DNA of 64,000 nucleotides from assembly GCF_015220045.1 (NCBI RefSeq), contig NZ_JADBGB010000005.1, positions 58,882 to 122,881 of the forward strand, written 5' to 3'. The notes beneath the pieces are model-generated. The model had not been told where the DNA came from. It ran no database searches and saw nothing but the letters and a program-made list of their open reading frames with translations. This document shows, in pieces, positions 9,644 to 18,442 of the stretch. Made by a program: the position numbers and the translations under genes. How positions within the stretch are numbered: the first letter of the stretch is position 1; each line of letters starts with the position of its first letter. The stretch is from Marivivens aquimaris. GTDB lineage: Bacteria > Pseudomonadota > Alphaproteobacteria > Rhodobacterales > Rhodobacteraceae.

Positions 9644-10431
9644 CGGGGACCTATGTATTGTTCCAGATGTGGGGACCGTTTCGCCAGTCGCTGATTGACG
9701 GGCACTTGTTCTATGTCGAACAGGCACGCAAGCGGCTTCTCACGCAGTTTGAGAACATTGAAGCTGAGGCGGACAAGGCCTCGGAAGACTGGCTCGAGAA
9801 CAATAGTCACCGTTTCGATCCTGACCGAGACGATCCGGGGAGCTTCTATGAGGCGGCAGGGGAGGCTGGTATCGAGTTCTATCGCCTACTCTCGGATATG
9901 CGTGATCAGACCCAGCTGAGTGTGGTCGCGGGCATGTTCCATGAATGGGACAAGCAGCTTCGCGATTGGCTGGTGCGTGAGATTGGACATTGGCACCGGG
10001 GGGATCTGGCCGCCGAAAAAATCTGGAAGGCGAACTTTTCAGACCTCGCTGACCTGCTCGAAGGCTTCGGGTGGAAGATCCGCAGTACTGGGTACTTCAA
10101 GCTGCTGGATGCGTGCCGACTTGTAGTGAATGTCTACAAGCATGGAGAGGGCACGGCATTTGAAAATTTGAAGAGGGAGTTTCCCGAGTACGTGGTCGAT
10201 CCTTTTACGGACGAAAATGGCGTTAAATTCTACAACGACTTGGGTATTGAGTGGCGTGATCATACACACCTCAAGGTCAGCGATGTACAATTGCAGGCGT
10301 TCGCTGATGCCATTGTGTCTTTCTGGAAGGACGTGCCCGAGAACATCTCTAAGGCTGACGTTACCAGTGTCCCCGCGTGGTTCGAGAAGGCGATACTGAA
10401 AGATCGTGGTCAGAAGGCGGGCGCGAAATGA
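9640..10431 (+). CDS. Unknown protein, second gene of the methylase-helicase cassette
   Basis: I do not recognise this 263-residue protein. It is predicted soluble and mostly helical, with acidic stretches (DPDRDDPG). Around residues 160-170 it has RLVVNVYKHGEG, an R-x3-N-x2-KHG pattern seen in some HEPN-like helical proteins; a HEPN relationship is only a suspicion. Its start overlaps the methyltransferase stop by 4 nt and its stop overlaps the next start by 4 nt, so it is translationally coupled on both sides and is likely a structural or effector part of the same system. Confidence 0.75.
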   Translation: MTGTYVLFQMWGPFRQSLIDGHLFYVEQARKRLLTQFENIEAEADKASEDWLENNSHRFDPDRDDPGSFYEAAGEAGIEFYRLLSDMRDQTQLSVVAGMFHEWDKQLRDWLVREIGHWHRGDLAAEKIWKANFSDLADLLEGFGWKIRSTGYFKLLDACRLVVNVYKHGEGTAFENLKREFPEYVVDPFTDENGVKFYNDLGIEWRDHTHLKVSDVQLQAFADAIVSFWKDVPENISKADVTSVPAWFEKAILKDRGQKAGAK

Positions 10432-11252
10432 CCGATCAGAACGCGCCCCAAAAAACAAGCGAGGCGGCGCCCGAAGGCCCGCCTCATGATCTTGTCCACA
10501 GGAGGGGCCAGAAGCCTGCCGAAGCACCTAAAGGCAACCTCACCGCGTCTCACGAAGCAATAGATAGCGCTGATGTGGCCACGGATCAAGTTCAAACTCT
10601 GACCGATCTTAGGGTTCAGAAGCTGTTAACCGACTGCCTGAGCGACCGAAGACTGCAGCGATACGCCCCTGCGGCGGGTGATGCCGGGGTGGCGCGCGAG
10701 GACATCTACCTCTGGAACTGCGACCTGTCCGAGGCCTTTCAATTTGCTTTGCATATGGCGGAAGTGACTTGCCGGAACAGCGTCCACAACGCCCTGACGT
10801 ACCGCGACCCGCGATGGTTTGAAAACGCAACATTCCTGAAAATCCTGGACCCTGTTCGCAGGAAGGACCTCGACAACGCTATCGCTGATGAGACCGATCA
10901 ACACGGTGACGTTGTGGATGCCCACCACATGGTTTCGGCCTTGTCTTTCGGGTTTTGGGAGCATCTGACGACCAAGCGATTCCAGCGTTATCTGTTCCCG
11001 AAAGGGTTTCAGCGGGTGTTCAAGCACGCTCCATGGGATGCCAAGCTGGAAGACTTGCACGACTTGATCGAAAGCGTTCGCCGCTGGCGTAACCGCATCG
11101 CGCACCACAATGCGATCTTCGACAAAGGCCCATCATCGAAGTACCAAGACGCGTTAAAGCTGATCGGGTGGTCCTCTCCGGACTTGGAGGCATGGGTAGC
11201 AACCCGATGCCGTGTGAACCAGATTATCAACGCGCGCCCGAAGGGAGAATGA
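10428..11252 (+). CDS. Abi-like protein with HEPN RNase motif
   Basis: A 274-residue protein. Residues from about 70 onward resemble Abi-family (AbiD/AbiF-like) abortive infection proteins: a region around AFQFALHMAEVTCRNSVHN, then RRWRNRIAHHN near the C-terminal third. RNRIAH matches the HEPN catalytic pattern R-N-x3-H, so RNase activity is plausible. The first 60 residues are polar and low in predicted structure. I chose ATG 10428 because it overlaps the preceding stop (ATGA); an earlier in-frame start at 10377 would lie inside the upstream gene. The helicase start follows 1 nt after this stop. An RNase-type Abi protein inside a methylase-helicase-nuclease operon suggests a back-up suicide arm; this is inference. 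Confidence 0.8.
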   Translation: MTDQNAPQKTSEAAPEGPPHDLVHRRGQKPAEAPKGNLTASHEAIDSADVATDQVQTLTDLRVQKLLTDCLSDRRLQRYAPAAGDAGVAREDIYLWNCDLSEAFQFALHMAEVTCRNSVHNALTYRDPRWFENATFLKILDPVRRKDLDNAIADETDQHGDVVDAHHMVSALSFGFWEHLTTKRFQRYLFPKGFQRVFKHAPWDAKLEDLHDLIESVRRWRNRIAHHNAIFDKGPSSKYQDALKLIGWSSPDLEAWVATRCRVNQIINARPKGE

Positions 11253-11253
11253 C

Positions 11254-13338
11254 ATGGTTGAAATGGTGAACGTGACCTTTGGGCGCTCCAACTCGACAAC
11301 CAACAAGTTGGGTCAACGCCCGATGCAGGCCCGTGCCTATGCCGCCCGAGCGGCGCAGTTCCTTTTGCTCAAAGCGCCGCCCGCAGCTGGCAAAAGCCGA
11401 GCGCTTATGTTCGTCGCTCTCGACAAGATGCTTCATCAGGGGCTGGAAAAGACCATCGTTTGCGTGCCCGAGACATCGATTGGCGGGTCATTCCGCTCGA
11501 CGGATCTGACCCGCTACGGGTTTGAGGCGGACTGGGATGTCGATGATCGCTGGAACCTCTGTTTGACGGGCGAGGACGCAGACAAGCAAAAGGTCAAGGC
11601 ATTTCAGGCGTTCCTGGAAAGCGATGCCAAGGTGCTGGTCTGCACCCATGCCACATTCCGCTTCGGTTTCGATGAGGTGGCAAGAACTGCGGGCATCGAG
11701 GCTTTTGACAATTGCTTCATCGCCATTGACGAATTCCACCATGTCTCTGCCTCCGACAACAACCGGCTGGGCGTGATCCTGCGCAGTCTGATTTCCCGAG
11801 CGGAATGCCATGTGATGGCAATGACCGGCAGTTATTTCCGCGGGGATGCGGATCCAGTGTTGCGGCCAGAGGATGAGGATCGGTTCACCAAGATCACCTA
11901 CAGCTACTACGAGCAGCTGGAAGGCTACGAATTTCTCAAGGCACTCGGGATCAACTACGAATTCTACAAGGGCAATTACGTCAACGGATTGCCAGGGGTG
12001 CTGAACCCTGACCAAAAGACGATCATCCACATTCCTCATCGGGGTTCGTCCGAGGCATTCGACGACAAATACAACGAAGTCGGAAAGATTCTCGACCTCT
12101 TGGGTGTCCATGAAGGTCGCGATCCTGAAACCGGATTTGATCTGGTCCGCAGGCCAGATGGGCAGATTCTGAAAATCGCCGATCTGGTTGATGACGGACC
12201 AGGCCGCGACATCGTTAAATCTGCGCTTTCGCGAGAGATCAAAGGCGCTGATGGTCGTCGAGATGATACGGCGGACCGCGAGAAGGTCGACATCATAATT
12301 GCGCTTGGTATGGCGAAAGAAGGGTTCGACTGGGTCTGGTGTGAACATGCCCTGACGATCGGCTACCGGTCATCGCTTACAGAAATCGTGCAGATTATTG
12401 GGAGAGCCACTCGCGATGCGCCCGGTAAGCCGCGTGCGCTCTTCACCAACCTAGTTGCCGAGCCGGGTGTGGAAACCGGCGTTGTGACAGACGCGGTCAA
12501 CGACATGCTGAAGGCCATTTCTGGTTCTCTGCTTATGGAGCAGGTGTTGGCACCCAACTTCAAATTCTATCGGCGCGAGGATGGCGACGTGCGTGCTCCG
12601 GTCGGGACTGACGCCGAAGGCAACGTTACAATCGGTATCAAGGGACTGATTGAGCCACCCACTGATCGAGCGCGGGAAATCTGCGAGAAGGACATGCACG
12701 ACTTGATGGCTACCGCCTACCAGGAAATGGATAGACGGGTCCTTTCTCCCGACACGGCGCCTGAGGTTGCCACGCAAATGGTTCTGACGGACATCATCGA
12801 GCGCAGATACGAAACTCTGGATTCAGAAGAGGCCGAGTCTGTTCGGCAACACCTTGCGGCGCATATGAACGTGCTAACTTTGGCGCGGCGAGAAGCTGAG
12901 CGTGGCTTCGCTGAAGGGCAGTCACCTTTGACCGGCAGCCCCGGCAAGGCGGACGCTTCTGACGACGACGGGGATGAAGCCGGAGACAGCGCCCCCAATA
13001 CGCTGCTGCAGATGGTCAAGAAATTCATCAACGTCCGCGACATCGATGTTGAGCTCATCGATAGCGTGAACTCGTTTCGTGAACGGTTCGAGGTCGCATC
13101 GAAGTCCTTGAACTCGGAGCTCTTGGCACATGTCCAATCGGCAATGGTTGCATTGCGGGTCAATATGACCGGCGACGAGGCTCGAACACTTTGGCCGAGG
13201 ATCAAGGCGTTCCGGGCCAGTGAGGGACGTGAGCCGAACGTTCATTCTGCCGATCCCCTGGAGAAGCGGATGGCAGAGGCACTGGCCTGGCTGAAAGCTG
13301 AGAAGGCGAAGCGGCTGCGCGAGGGCGCGATGCAATGA
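11254..13338 (+). CDS. SF2 DEAD/DEAH-like helicase
   Basis: A 694-residue superfamily 2 helicase. Walker A is APPAAGKS at residues 41-48, the DEFH box at 159-162, motif III-like MTGSYF near 190, a motif V-like GMAKEGFDWVW near 352-362 and motif VI QIIGRATR at 380-387. The C-terminal 300 residues match no domain I recognise and include an acidic linker (DASDDDGDEAGD). Such helicases act as DNA translocases in restriction systems. It lies 1 nt after the Abi-like gene and overlaps the GIY-YIG gene by 4 nt, so it is probably the motor of the cassette. Confidence 0.85.
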   Translation: MVEMVNVTFGRSNSTTNKLGQRPMQARAYAARAAQFLLLKAPPAAGKSRALMFVALDKMLHQGLEKTIVCVPETSIGGSFRSTDLTRYGFEADWDVDDRWNLCLTGEDADKQKVKAFQAFLESDAKVLVCTHATFRFGFDEVARTAGIEAFDNCFIAIDEFHHVSASDNNRLGVILRSLISRAECHVMAMTGSYFRGDADPVLRPEDEDRFTKITYSYYEQLEGYEFLKALGINYEFYKGNYVNGLPGVLNPDQKTIIHIPHRGSSEAFDDKYNEVGKILDLLGVHEGRDPETGFDLVRRPDGQILKIADLVDDGPGRDIVKSALSREIKGADGRRDDTADREKVDIIIALGMAKEGFDWVWCEHALTIGYRSSLTEIVQIIGRATRDAPGKPRALFTNLVAEPGVETGVVTDAVNDMLKAISGSLLMEQVLAPNFKFYRREDGDVRAPVGTDAEGNVTIGIKGLIEPPTDRAREICEKDMHDLMATAYQEMDRRVLSPDTAPEVATQMVLTDIIERRYETLDSEEAESVRQHLAAHMNVLTLARREAERGFAEGQSPLTGSPGKADASDDDGDEAGDSAPNTLLQMVKKFINVRDIDVELIDSVNSFRERFEVASKSLNSELLAHVQSAMVALRVNMTGDEARTLWPRIKAFRASEGREPNVHSADPLEKRMAEALAWLKAEKAKRLREGAMQ

Positions 13339-14543
13339 CTCGGCCGAGCTTGGATGACATATTTGCGGAAGACGATGAATTCGGACTGTTGGACGTTAGG
13401 CTGCGCGGCAGCCGCGCCACTGTAGCTTCCGACCAAGGGGCTGGCGCACTGAGAGAAGTCTCAGCGTTCTTTGAGAAACACGGGCGCGTTCCCGATCCTG
13501 ATGCGGTGGACCATGACGAGATGCGGCTCGGTTCGATCTGGGCATCGATCAAGTCTGCGCCGACAGACCAGATGCGGATGGAGGACCGGTTTGGACTCTT
13601 GGACGATGAGACAGCGCGGGCATTGAAATCATGGCGAGATGAGCCGCTAGTTTCTGACGTGCCTGACAGCCTAGATGATATTTTCGACGATGAAGAGCTT
13701 TCCGTCGATGCGTCTCTGATCGATTTGAAACATACGACGCCTGCCGCAGAGCGACACTTGCCCGATCATCGGGCGGAATTTGTTCCCTGTCGCGATTTCG
13801 ACCAGTTCGCAGAGCGTTTTGAAGCGGTGCAGCAGGCTTTGGAAGCGGGCGACCGCCAAGCACTGCCTGTAAAGAAATGGTCCGTGATTGAGCCCATAGA
13901 AGGCGACTTTTTCATCCGGAATGGCCTTCTCGCGATGATCGCTGAGAAATCCGAGATGTCCGCGCGAGGGGGCTCTCGTGACCACAGACTTCGGGTCATG
14001 TTTTCCAACGGCATGGAGAGTGATCCTCTCATGTCTTCATTCCGCAAGTCGCTCAACGACGATAAGACGGCCAGAATGGTTCAGAAGGTCGGGCTTGGTC
14101 CCCTCGATCCGGACTGGGAATCTGATCAACTAGAATTGTCTGGGACAATTTACGTCGCTCGGTCGCGCTCGGATGATCCGTCGATCAGAACTCAGCGAAT
14201 GATCCTGCACAAGATCGGTGTCACTAGTCAGGATGTTGCGCGCCGGGTTGCAGATGCTCGCAACGATCCAACGTTTTTGCTAGCACCAGTGGAAATCGTC
14301 GCGACCTACGAGCTTCAAAACCTGTCCCGCCGCAAAGTTGAGAACCTTCTCCACCGCTTTTTCGCGACGGCCAGGCCGGCAGAGCTCTTTGTGACGGATC
14401 GCTTCGGGAAGAAGGTCTTTCCAAAGGAATGGTTTTACGTTTTGCCGGACCATGTCGGCCGTGCGGCGAAACTGATTGAAGAGGGGCGCCTTCATTTGTT
14501 CGAGTACGACCTTCAATCCCAAGAAATCGTTGCGAAGGTTTGA
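13335..14543 (+). CDS. GIY-YIG (T5orf172/MUG113-type) nuclease
   Basis: A 402-residue protein with a C-terminal GIY-YIG domain: GTIYVARS near residues 270-277, LHKIGVT near 291-297, the conserved arginine region DVARRV near 300-305 and a candidate catalytic Glu in KVENLLH near 336. The N-terminal 140 residues are acidic and contain two copies of SLDDIF (5-10 and 112-117) and two of FGLLD (16-20 and 86-90), which look like duplicated short binding motifs. The start overlaps the helicase stop (ATGA). It ends the cassette and converges with TcmP. It is the likely DNA-cutting subunit. Confidence 0.85.
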   Translation: MTRPSLDDIFAEDDEFGLLDVRLRGSRATVASDQGAGALREVSAFFEKHGRVPDPDAVDHDEMRLGSIWASIKSAPTDQMRMEDRFGLLDDETARALKSWRDEPLVSDVPDSLDDIFDDEELSVDASLIDLKHTTPAAERHLPDHRAEFVPCRDFDQFAERFEAVQQALEAGDRQALPVKKWSVIEPIEGDFFIRNGLLAMIAEKSEMSARGGSRDHRLRVMFSNGMESDPLMSSFRKSLNDDKTARMVQKVGLGPLDPDWESDQLELSGTIYVARSRSDDPSIRTQRMILHKIGVTSQDVARRVADARNDPTFLLAPVEIVATYELQNLSRRKVENLLHRFFATARPAELFVTDRFGKKVFPKEWFYVLPDHVGRAAKLIEEGRLHLFEYDLQSQEIVAKV

Positions 14544-14563
14544 CTGGGAAAAGGCGCGGCGGG

Positions 14564-15814
14564 CTACCAGCGCGACGGAAAAAATAATGTCGGTTGGCTA
14601 GGTCTGATAAGTCGATCTTTGATAGAAATTCGCGTTCCTGCCCTTTTCGGCGTTCCGTTGGCCGATAAAACTTCTAACTCACGCGCTTGTGCCAATTCGG
14701 ATAGTACCTGAAAAATGTCGTCGTTGGTGCCCGCTGTTCGATTGCCAATCTCATCCAACAGGCGTGCGACGTCCAACTGCCCATTTTCCATCATTTGGTG
14801 GACTTCGGCTGGCAGGGCGTTCACGAGCTCCGTACTCAATTTGGTTCGATCGATCTCTGAAAAGTTAAAGAGCGAGTCGCAACTTTCAATCAACCGCGTG
14901 TCATACCCCAAAGAAAATAAGCTGCCAGAACCAATGTGGGTGAAACTGTTCTGTTCCTGCCAGTGCACGCTAAGCATCTTGTCGCGGGCAGCTTGGTGTT
15001 GCGATAGGTGTGCAAGCATCATCCATCGGTTATCTGTGCGCGACCACAGCATGAATGGCGTAAAAAACTTGGCCCCACTTTTTGCGTGAATGTGCGCCAT
15101 GAGTGCGCGCTGCGTCAGGGCGCGGCCCATATGTGCATCTTTTCGCTGTCTCCAATCAGCGATGAAGCGGGAGTCGATACCAAACTGTTGGTAGAGAGGA
15201 AGCTCTACCGAGGCCTCCTGGAGATAGTTCAAGAGGCTATCGATGGCGAAATTGAGCACGACCTCTGCTCTATCAAGGGCAGTGAAGATTGTCTGTATCG
15301 CTGACATTGGCACGTCGGAGTAGCCAAACTGATCCAAAAAGAAAATGGATCGGCCTTTCCGCTGAGTCTGTGTGATCTCTGCCATGATTGTCGGCAAGTG
15401 TTCGACAAACTTTCCTTCTAATACAGAGATCTGCGGGTCGTTCTCTTTGTATCCTCTCCCGCGCAGCTCCCTCTTCAGGGCGGCCACATGCTCGCGTTCG
15501 TCATCCACAAAGATAAAGCGTGCATTGATTTCCAGAGGCTTTGCCCGGCCTTCGTTCAGTCTCTTGGTTGCCTCTTCAACAGCATTGAGGAGAACAAGCG
15601 GGCTCCCGGCTCGTGTCTCGTTTCCATCGCAATATGCGCCGCCTCCACTGAATCCATCCACGAGAGTAATATTCAAACGATCTTGTGCTGGGTTACGAAC
15701 CACTGTGTCGAAATAGACATCAAGATAGTTCTTGAGGACATCGAGCTTACGCTTGGTATGTTCCTCAATTCGCGGCAGATTGCCGTCGGGTCCCCAGATG
15801 AAGTTCGTCGCCAT
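14564..15814 (-). CDS. tcmP: Three-Cys-motif partner protein TcmP
   Basis: A 416-residue protein with the hallmarks of TcmP: an N-terminal GPDGNLPRIEEHTKRK segment, then LVDGFSGGGAY near residue 50, which resembles a Rossmann-type methyltransferase loop. TcmP is regularly encoded beside a three-Cys-motif (Gp37/Gp68, DUF5131) protein, and here that partner lies directly upstream with only 7 nt between stop and start, preceded by an AGGAA site. Function is unknown; the pair is frequent in mobile and defence regions. It is convergent with the GIY-YIG gene. Confidence 0.85.
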   Translation of the reverse strand: MATNFIWGPDGNLPRIEEHTKRKLDVLKNYLDVYFDTVVRNPAQDRLNITLVDGFSGGGAYCDGNETRAGSPLVLLNAVEEATKRLNEGRAKPLEINARFIFVDDEREHVAALKRELRGRGYKENDPQISVLEGKFVEHLPTIMAEITQTQRKGRSIFFLDQFGYSDVPMSAIQTIFTALDRAEVVLNFAIDSLLNYLQEASVELPLYQQFGIDSRFIADWRQRKDAHMGRALTQRALMAHIHAKSGAKFFTPFMLWSRTDNRWMMLAHLSQHQAARDKMLSVHWQEQNSFTHIGSGSLFSLGYDTRLIESCDSLFNFSEIDRTKLSTELVNALPAEVHQMMENGQLDVARLLDEIGNRTAGTNDDIFQVLSELAQARELEVLSANGTPKRAGTRISIKDRLIRPSQPTLFFPSRW

Positions 15815-15821
15815 CTCGTTC

Positions 15822-16580
15822 CTAACTCGTCAGCTCTGCCATTATTTCTTTGGGAACGATCTGCCATGGAAAGCCGTTCCACTCAGCCCCCTCGAGAAGC
15901 CGTCCGCCAGACTTTGGACGGGCTCCCCCCCACTGCTTGAAAAAGAATGCAACGTCGTATTTTTCACATGCAAGGCGTAATTCTGTTGCCCATGACGGTT
16001 CCATCGGCCTCGCCTTTGGTCCACTTTCTCCCCCGACGATTGCCCAGGCAATGCCACTCAGATCGACGTTCCCGATCCTGCCGAGCAATGGCTCAAACGA
16101 AATAAATCGCGCTTCTGAGTTGATTTGGCGCAGGTGTTCGATTCGGCTCTTGTGTGCGCTGTCCTCGACGGACACGCCGAGCCAAATGTGTGAAGGGACT
16201 TTTTCTCCAGAGTACCTCTTCTTCACGTAGTTTCGCATCAGCGAGGAGCGTTTGGTAAGAACCTGATACACATGCCAATTGGCCCTCTCCATCGCGTCAA
16301 ATACGGCGTCGATGTGACTGATCGGAATATCCTTGTGAAATAGATCGCTCATTGAATTGACAAAAATCATACGCGGCTTCTTCCAACGAGCCGGTTGGTC
16401 AAGTCGTGACGGCCAGAGACGCAGATCAAATCCTTGTTCGTAAGCATGCCCTTCTATACCACGCCACCGCTCCGCAAAGCGTTCCGCATAGCAGTTGTCG
16501 CAGCCCGGACCGATTTTTGTACAGCCGGTAACGGGATTCCACGTCGCGTCTGTCCACTCGATTTCAGATTTTTGTGCCAT
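15822..16580 (-). CDS. Three-Cys-motif (DUF5131, phage Gp37/Gp68-like) protein
   Basis: A protein of 252 residues. The N-terminal region has EWTDATWNPVTGC followed by CTKIGPGCDNCY, a C-x6-C-x2-C cluster reminiscent of radical-SAM iron-sulfur sites, which names the three-Cys family. Other family landmarks are KPRMIFVNSMSDLFH and FFFKQWGG near the C terminus. The ATG at 16580 has an AAGGA 9 nt upstream; an in-frame TTG at 16589 is less likely. It forms a two-gene operon with tcmP. The reaction is not known. Confidence 0.85.
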   Translation of the reverse strand: MAQKSEIEWTDATWNPVTGCTKIGPGCDNCYAERFAERWRGIEGHAYEQGFDLRLWPSRLDQPARWKKPRMIFVNSMSDLFHKDIPISHIDAVFDAMERANWHVYQVLTKRSSLMRNYVKKRYSGEKVPSHIWLGVSVEDSAHKSRIEHLRQINSEARFISFEPLLGRIGNVDLSGIAWAIVGGESGPKARPMEPSWATELRLACEKYDVAFFFKQWGGARPKSGGRLLEGAEWNGFPWQIVPKEIMAELTS

Positions 16581-16704
16581 CCTTCTCAATCCTTTTTGAC
16601 GGCCACTCTACGCCGGTTGGCACAAAGAGGGAACATCCAATCTGGGCACTGCGCGTCGTGCCGTATGTGCCAATAGTAAAGATCTCGGGCTTTCTACCAA
16701 CCAT

Positions 16705-17817
16705 TCACGCTCTCCCATCTAGCTTCAGCCAGTACCTCGTATGCCGTCGATCTCCGGTTCGGCTGAGCGCACCTTTCTCGACTAGATCCTGCAGATCGCG
16801 GGTTGCGGTTGCGCGTGAAGTTCCGGTGATTTTGAGATAGTTGTCGGCGCTGAGGCCGCCTTTGAAACCGCCAGGGCCTTCCTGAAACATTCGAGCGATG
16901 GCCTTGGCCTGGCGTTCGTTCAAGTGGTCTCTGTGACGATCGTAGAAGTGTGCCTTGCTGATGAAGAAGCCGACGCGGTCGAGTGTTGCCTGTTGGGCCT
17001 TCAAGACAACTTCTGCGAACCAGACGAGCCAATCGGTCACGTCGAGCGTTTTTTGATGCTGCTCGAGCTGATCGTAGTATCCCTTGCGCTCCTTCTCGAT
17101 GGTGAAGGCGAGCGAGATGAGGGTCGGCTGGCCAATGTTCTGCGCCAGCGACTTTTCAACGAGGGCGCGACCCAAGCGGCCGTTGCCGTCTTCGAATGGG
17201 TGGATACTCTCGAAATAGAGGTGGCTTAGCCCTGCGCGCGTCAGCGCTGGAAGCGGCTCTGCTCCCCCCGGCCCGGTCTTGTTGAACCAATCCGCGTATC
17301 GCTCCATCTCAGGCATGACCCGCTCCGAGGGCGGCGCTTCGAAATGGATCGTGGGCCGGTCAAGGCGGCCGGAAACGATTTGCATCGCCTCGGCGTGTTG
17401 TCGGTAGGCCCCAATGGTTTCCAACCGACGGTCATGGGACAGGAGCATCCGATGCCAGCGGTACAGTGTCTCATGGGTTAGCGGCTCTGCAAAACTGGAA
17501 TAGACGTCGACCATCATTTCCGCGACGCCCTGTTCGCGCGGTTTGGCAGGGTAGCTATCCGGATCGAGGCCCAGATGGCGGCGCAGCGAAGATTGCACAC
17601 TGAGCCGATCGAGGATTTCACCCTCGATGGCGCTCGTCTGCATCGCTTCCTCGCTGAGAAGTTCGATGCGGAGTTGCTCGCGTTCCGGCTGGCTGACATG
17701 ATGGACCGCGCCGAGGATTTTCCCGGACGACAGCAGAAACTTCTGCTCGAACGACTCCAGAGCGGAGGCATCATACCGGAAATCCGGCCAACCGGGCAGC
17801 GTCCAGTTCCAAGCCAT
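16705..17817 (-). CDS. Fic family protein with DUF4172 and C-terminal winged helix
   Basis: A 370-residue Fic protein with the full active-site motif HPFEDGNGR at 206-214, which catalyses AMP (or other nucleotide) transfer to target hydroxyls. Upstream, TSAIEG at 61-66 fits the inhibitory (S/T)xxxE(G/N) helix, so it is a self-inhibited class II enzyme. The N terminus (WNWTLPGWPDFRYD) is DUF4172-like. The last 80 residues look like a winged helix (LSADNYLKITGTSRATATRDLQDLVEKG), so the protein may bind its own promoter. Related Fic enzymes can act as toxins or regulators; no antitoxin gene is adjacent. Confidence 0.9.
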   Translation of the reverse strand: MAWNWTLPGWPDFRYDASALESFEQKFLLSSGKILGAVHHVSQPEREQLRIELLSEEAMQTSAIEGEILDRLSVQSSLRRHLGLDPDSYPAKPREQGVAEMMVDVYSSFAEPLTHETLYRWHRMLLSHDRRLETIGAYRQHAEAMQIVSGRLDRPTIHFEAPPSERVMPEMERYADWFNKTGPGGAEPLPALTRAGLSHLYFESIHPFEDGNGRLGRALVEKSLAQNIGQPTLISLAFTIEKERKGYYDQLEQHQKTLDVTDWLVWFAEVVLKAQQATLDRVGFFISKAHFYDRHRDHLNERQAKAIARMFQEGPGGFKGGLSADNYLKITGTSRATATRDLQDLVEKGALSRTGDRRHTRYWLKLDGRA

Positions 17818-18057
17818 GAGTTATAGACATCCTTTCTATAGCTCATATCTAGATCACTTATGATGCATAGAAGTCAACTCTATCGCTCAAAGGAACTGCT
17901 GAGCGGGTAGTGATGACTGTGGGCAGGATGGACAACAGGTTGACCGGGTTCACTCTACATGACCGAAGCTCTGGCCGACCTTCGGTATTCTGATGCGACG
18001 ATCCAACTTGTCTGTCGTTCCTGCCCATTTCAAGATGCCGCCAATAGCCCGCGCCGA
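17818..18057. promoter_or_regulatory. Fic promoter region with direct repeats
   Basis: Directly upstream of the Fic gene is an AT-rich stretch unlike its neighbours. It has near-identical direct repeats CTATAGCTCA (17836-17845) and CTATCGCTCA (17880-17889), and on the minus strand a TTGACT that could be a -35 element. These may be operator sites, perhaps for the winged helix of the Fic protein itself. Nothing else is seen to 18057. Confidence 0.4.
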
Positions 18058-18240
18058 CTAACCTGCCTTTGGTACGTCCACCTCAAACATCTCGACGACT
18101 ACATCTGCGCAGGGACGATCAAACCAAGCTTTCTGAAGTTCTCCGTTGTTCCATTTGTAAAGGTAGCCGACGTGATCGCGGTCGTGCCGGTTGATGATCT
18201 TTCCAACTGCTTCTGCACACAGTTTTTTCGTTCGGGTCAT
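18058..18240 (-). CDS. Small hypothetical protein (60 aa)
   Basis: A 60-residue protein starting MTRTKKLCAEAVGKIINRHD, with an aromatic middle (YLYKWNNGELQKAWF). A GGAGA Shine-Dalgarno sequence lies about 9 nt upstream of the ATG, which argues for a real gene. No domain is recognised. It lies between Fic and rcgA and is transcribed in the same direction as Fic. Confidence 0.5.
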   Translation of the reverse strand: MTRTKKLCAEAVGKIINRHDRDHVGYLYKWNNGELQKAWFDRPCADVVVEMFEVDVPKAG

Positions 18241-18442
18241 TCATGCTCTCCAATGGTGACGAGGCGACACGGAGGACAAGTCTCTATTCGCCAGTGATAT
18301 CTCAGCAGCCCTCGTGGGCTGCAATCGGTGATATGAGCGAGCACTCGCCACAGTTGCATCTTTGGCCTTGATGCCAAGTGCCGAGTCGTTAAATCACGGC
18401 CCAAGACGAAATCGGACGAAGCAGCTCGAAACACGACGCCGT

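Noticed and set aside
14544..14563. Bidirectional terminator between GIY-YIG and tcmP
   Set aside because: The 20-nt gap has no clear stem and no T-run.
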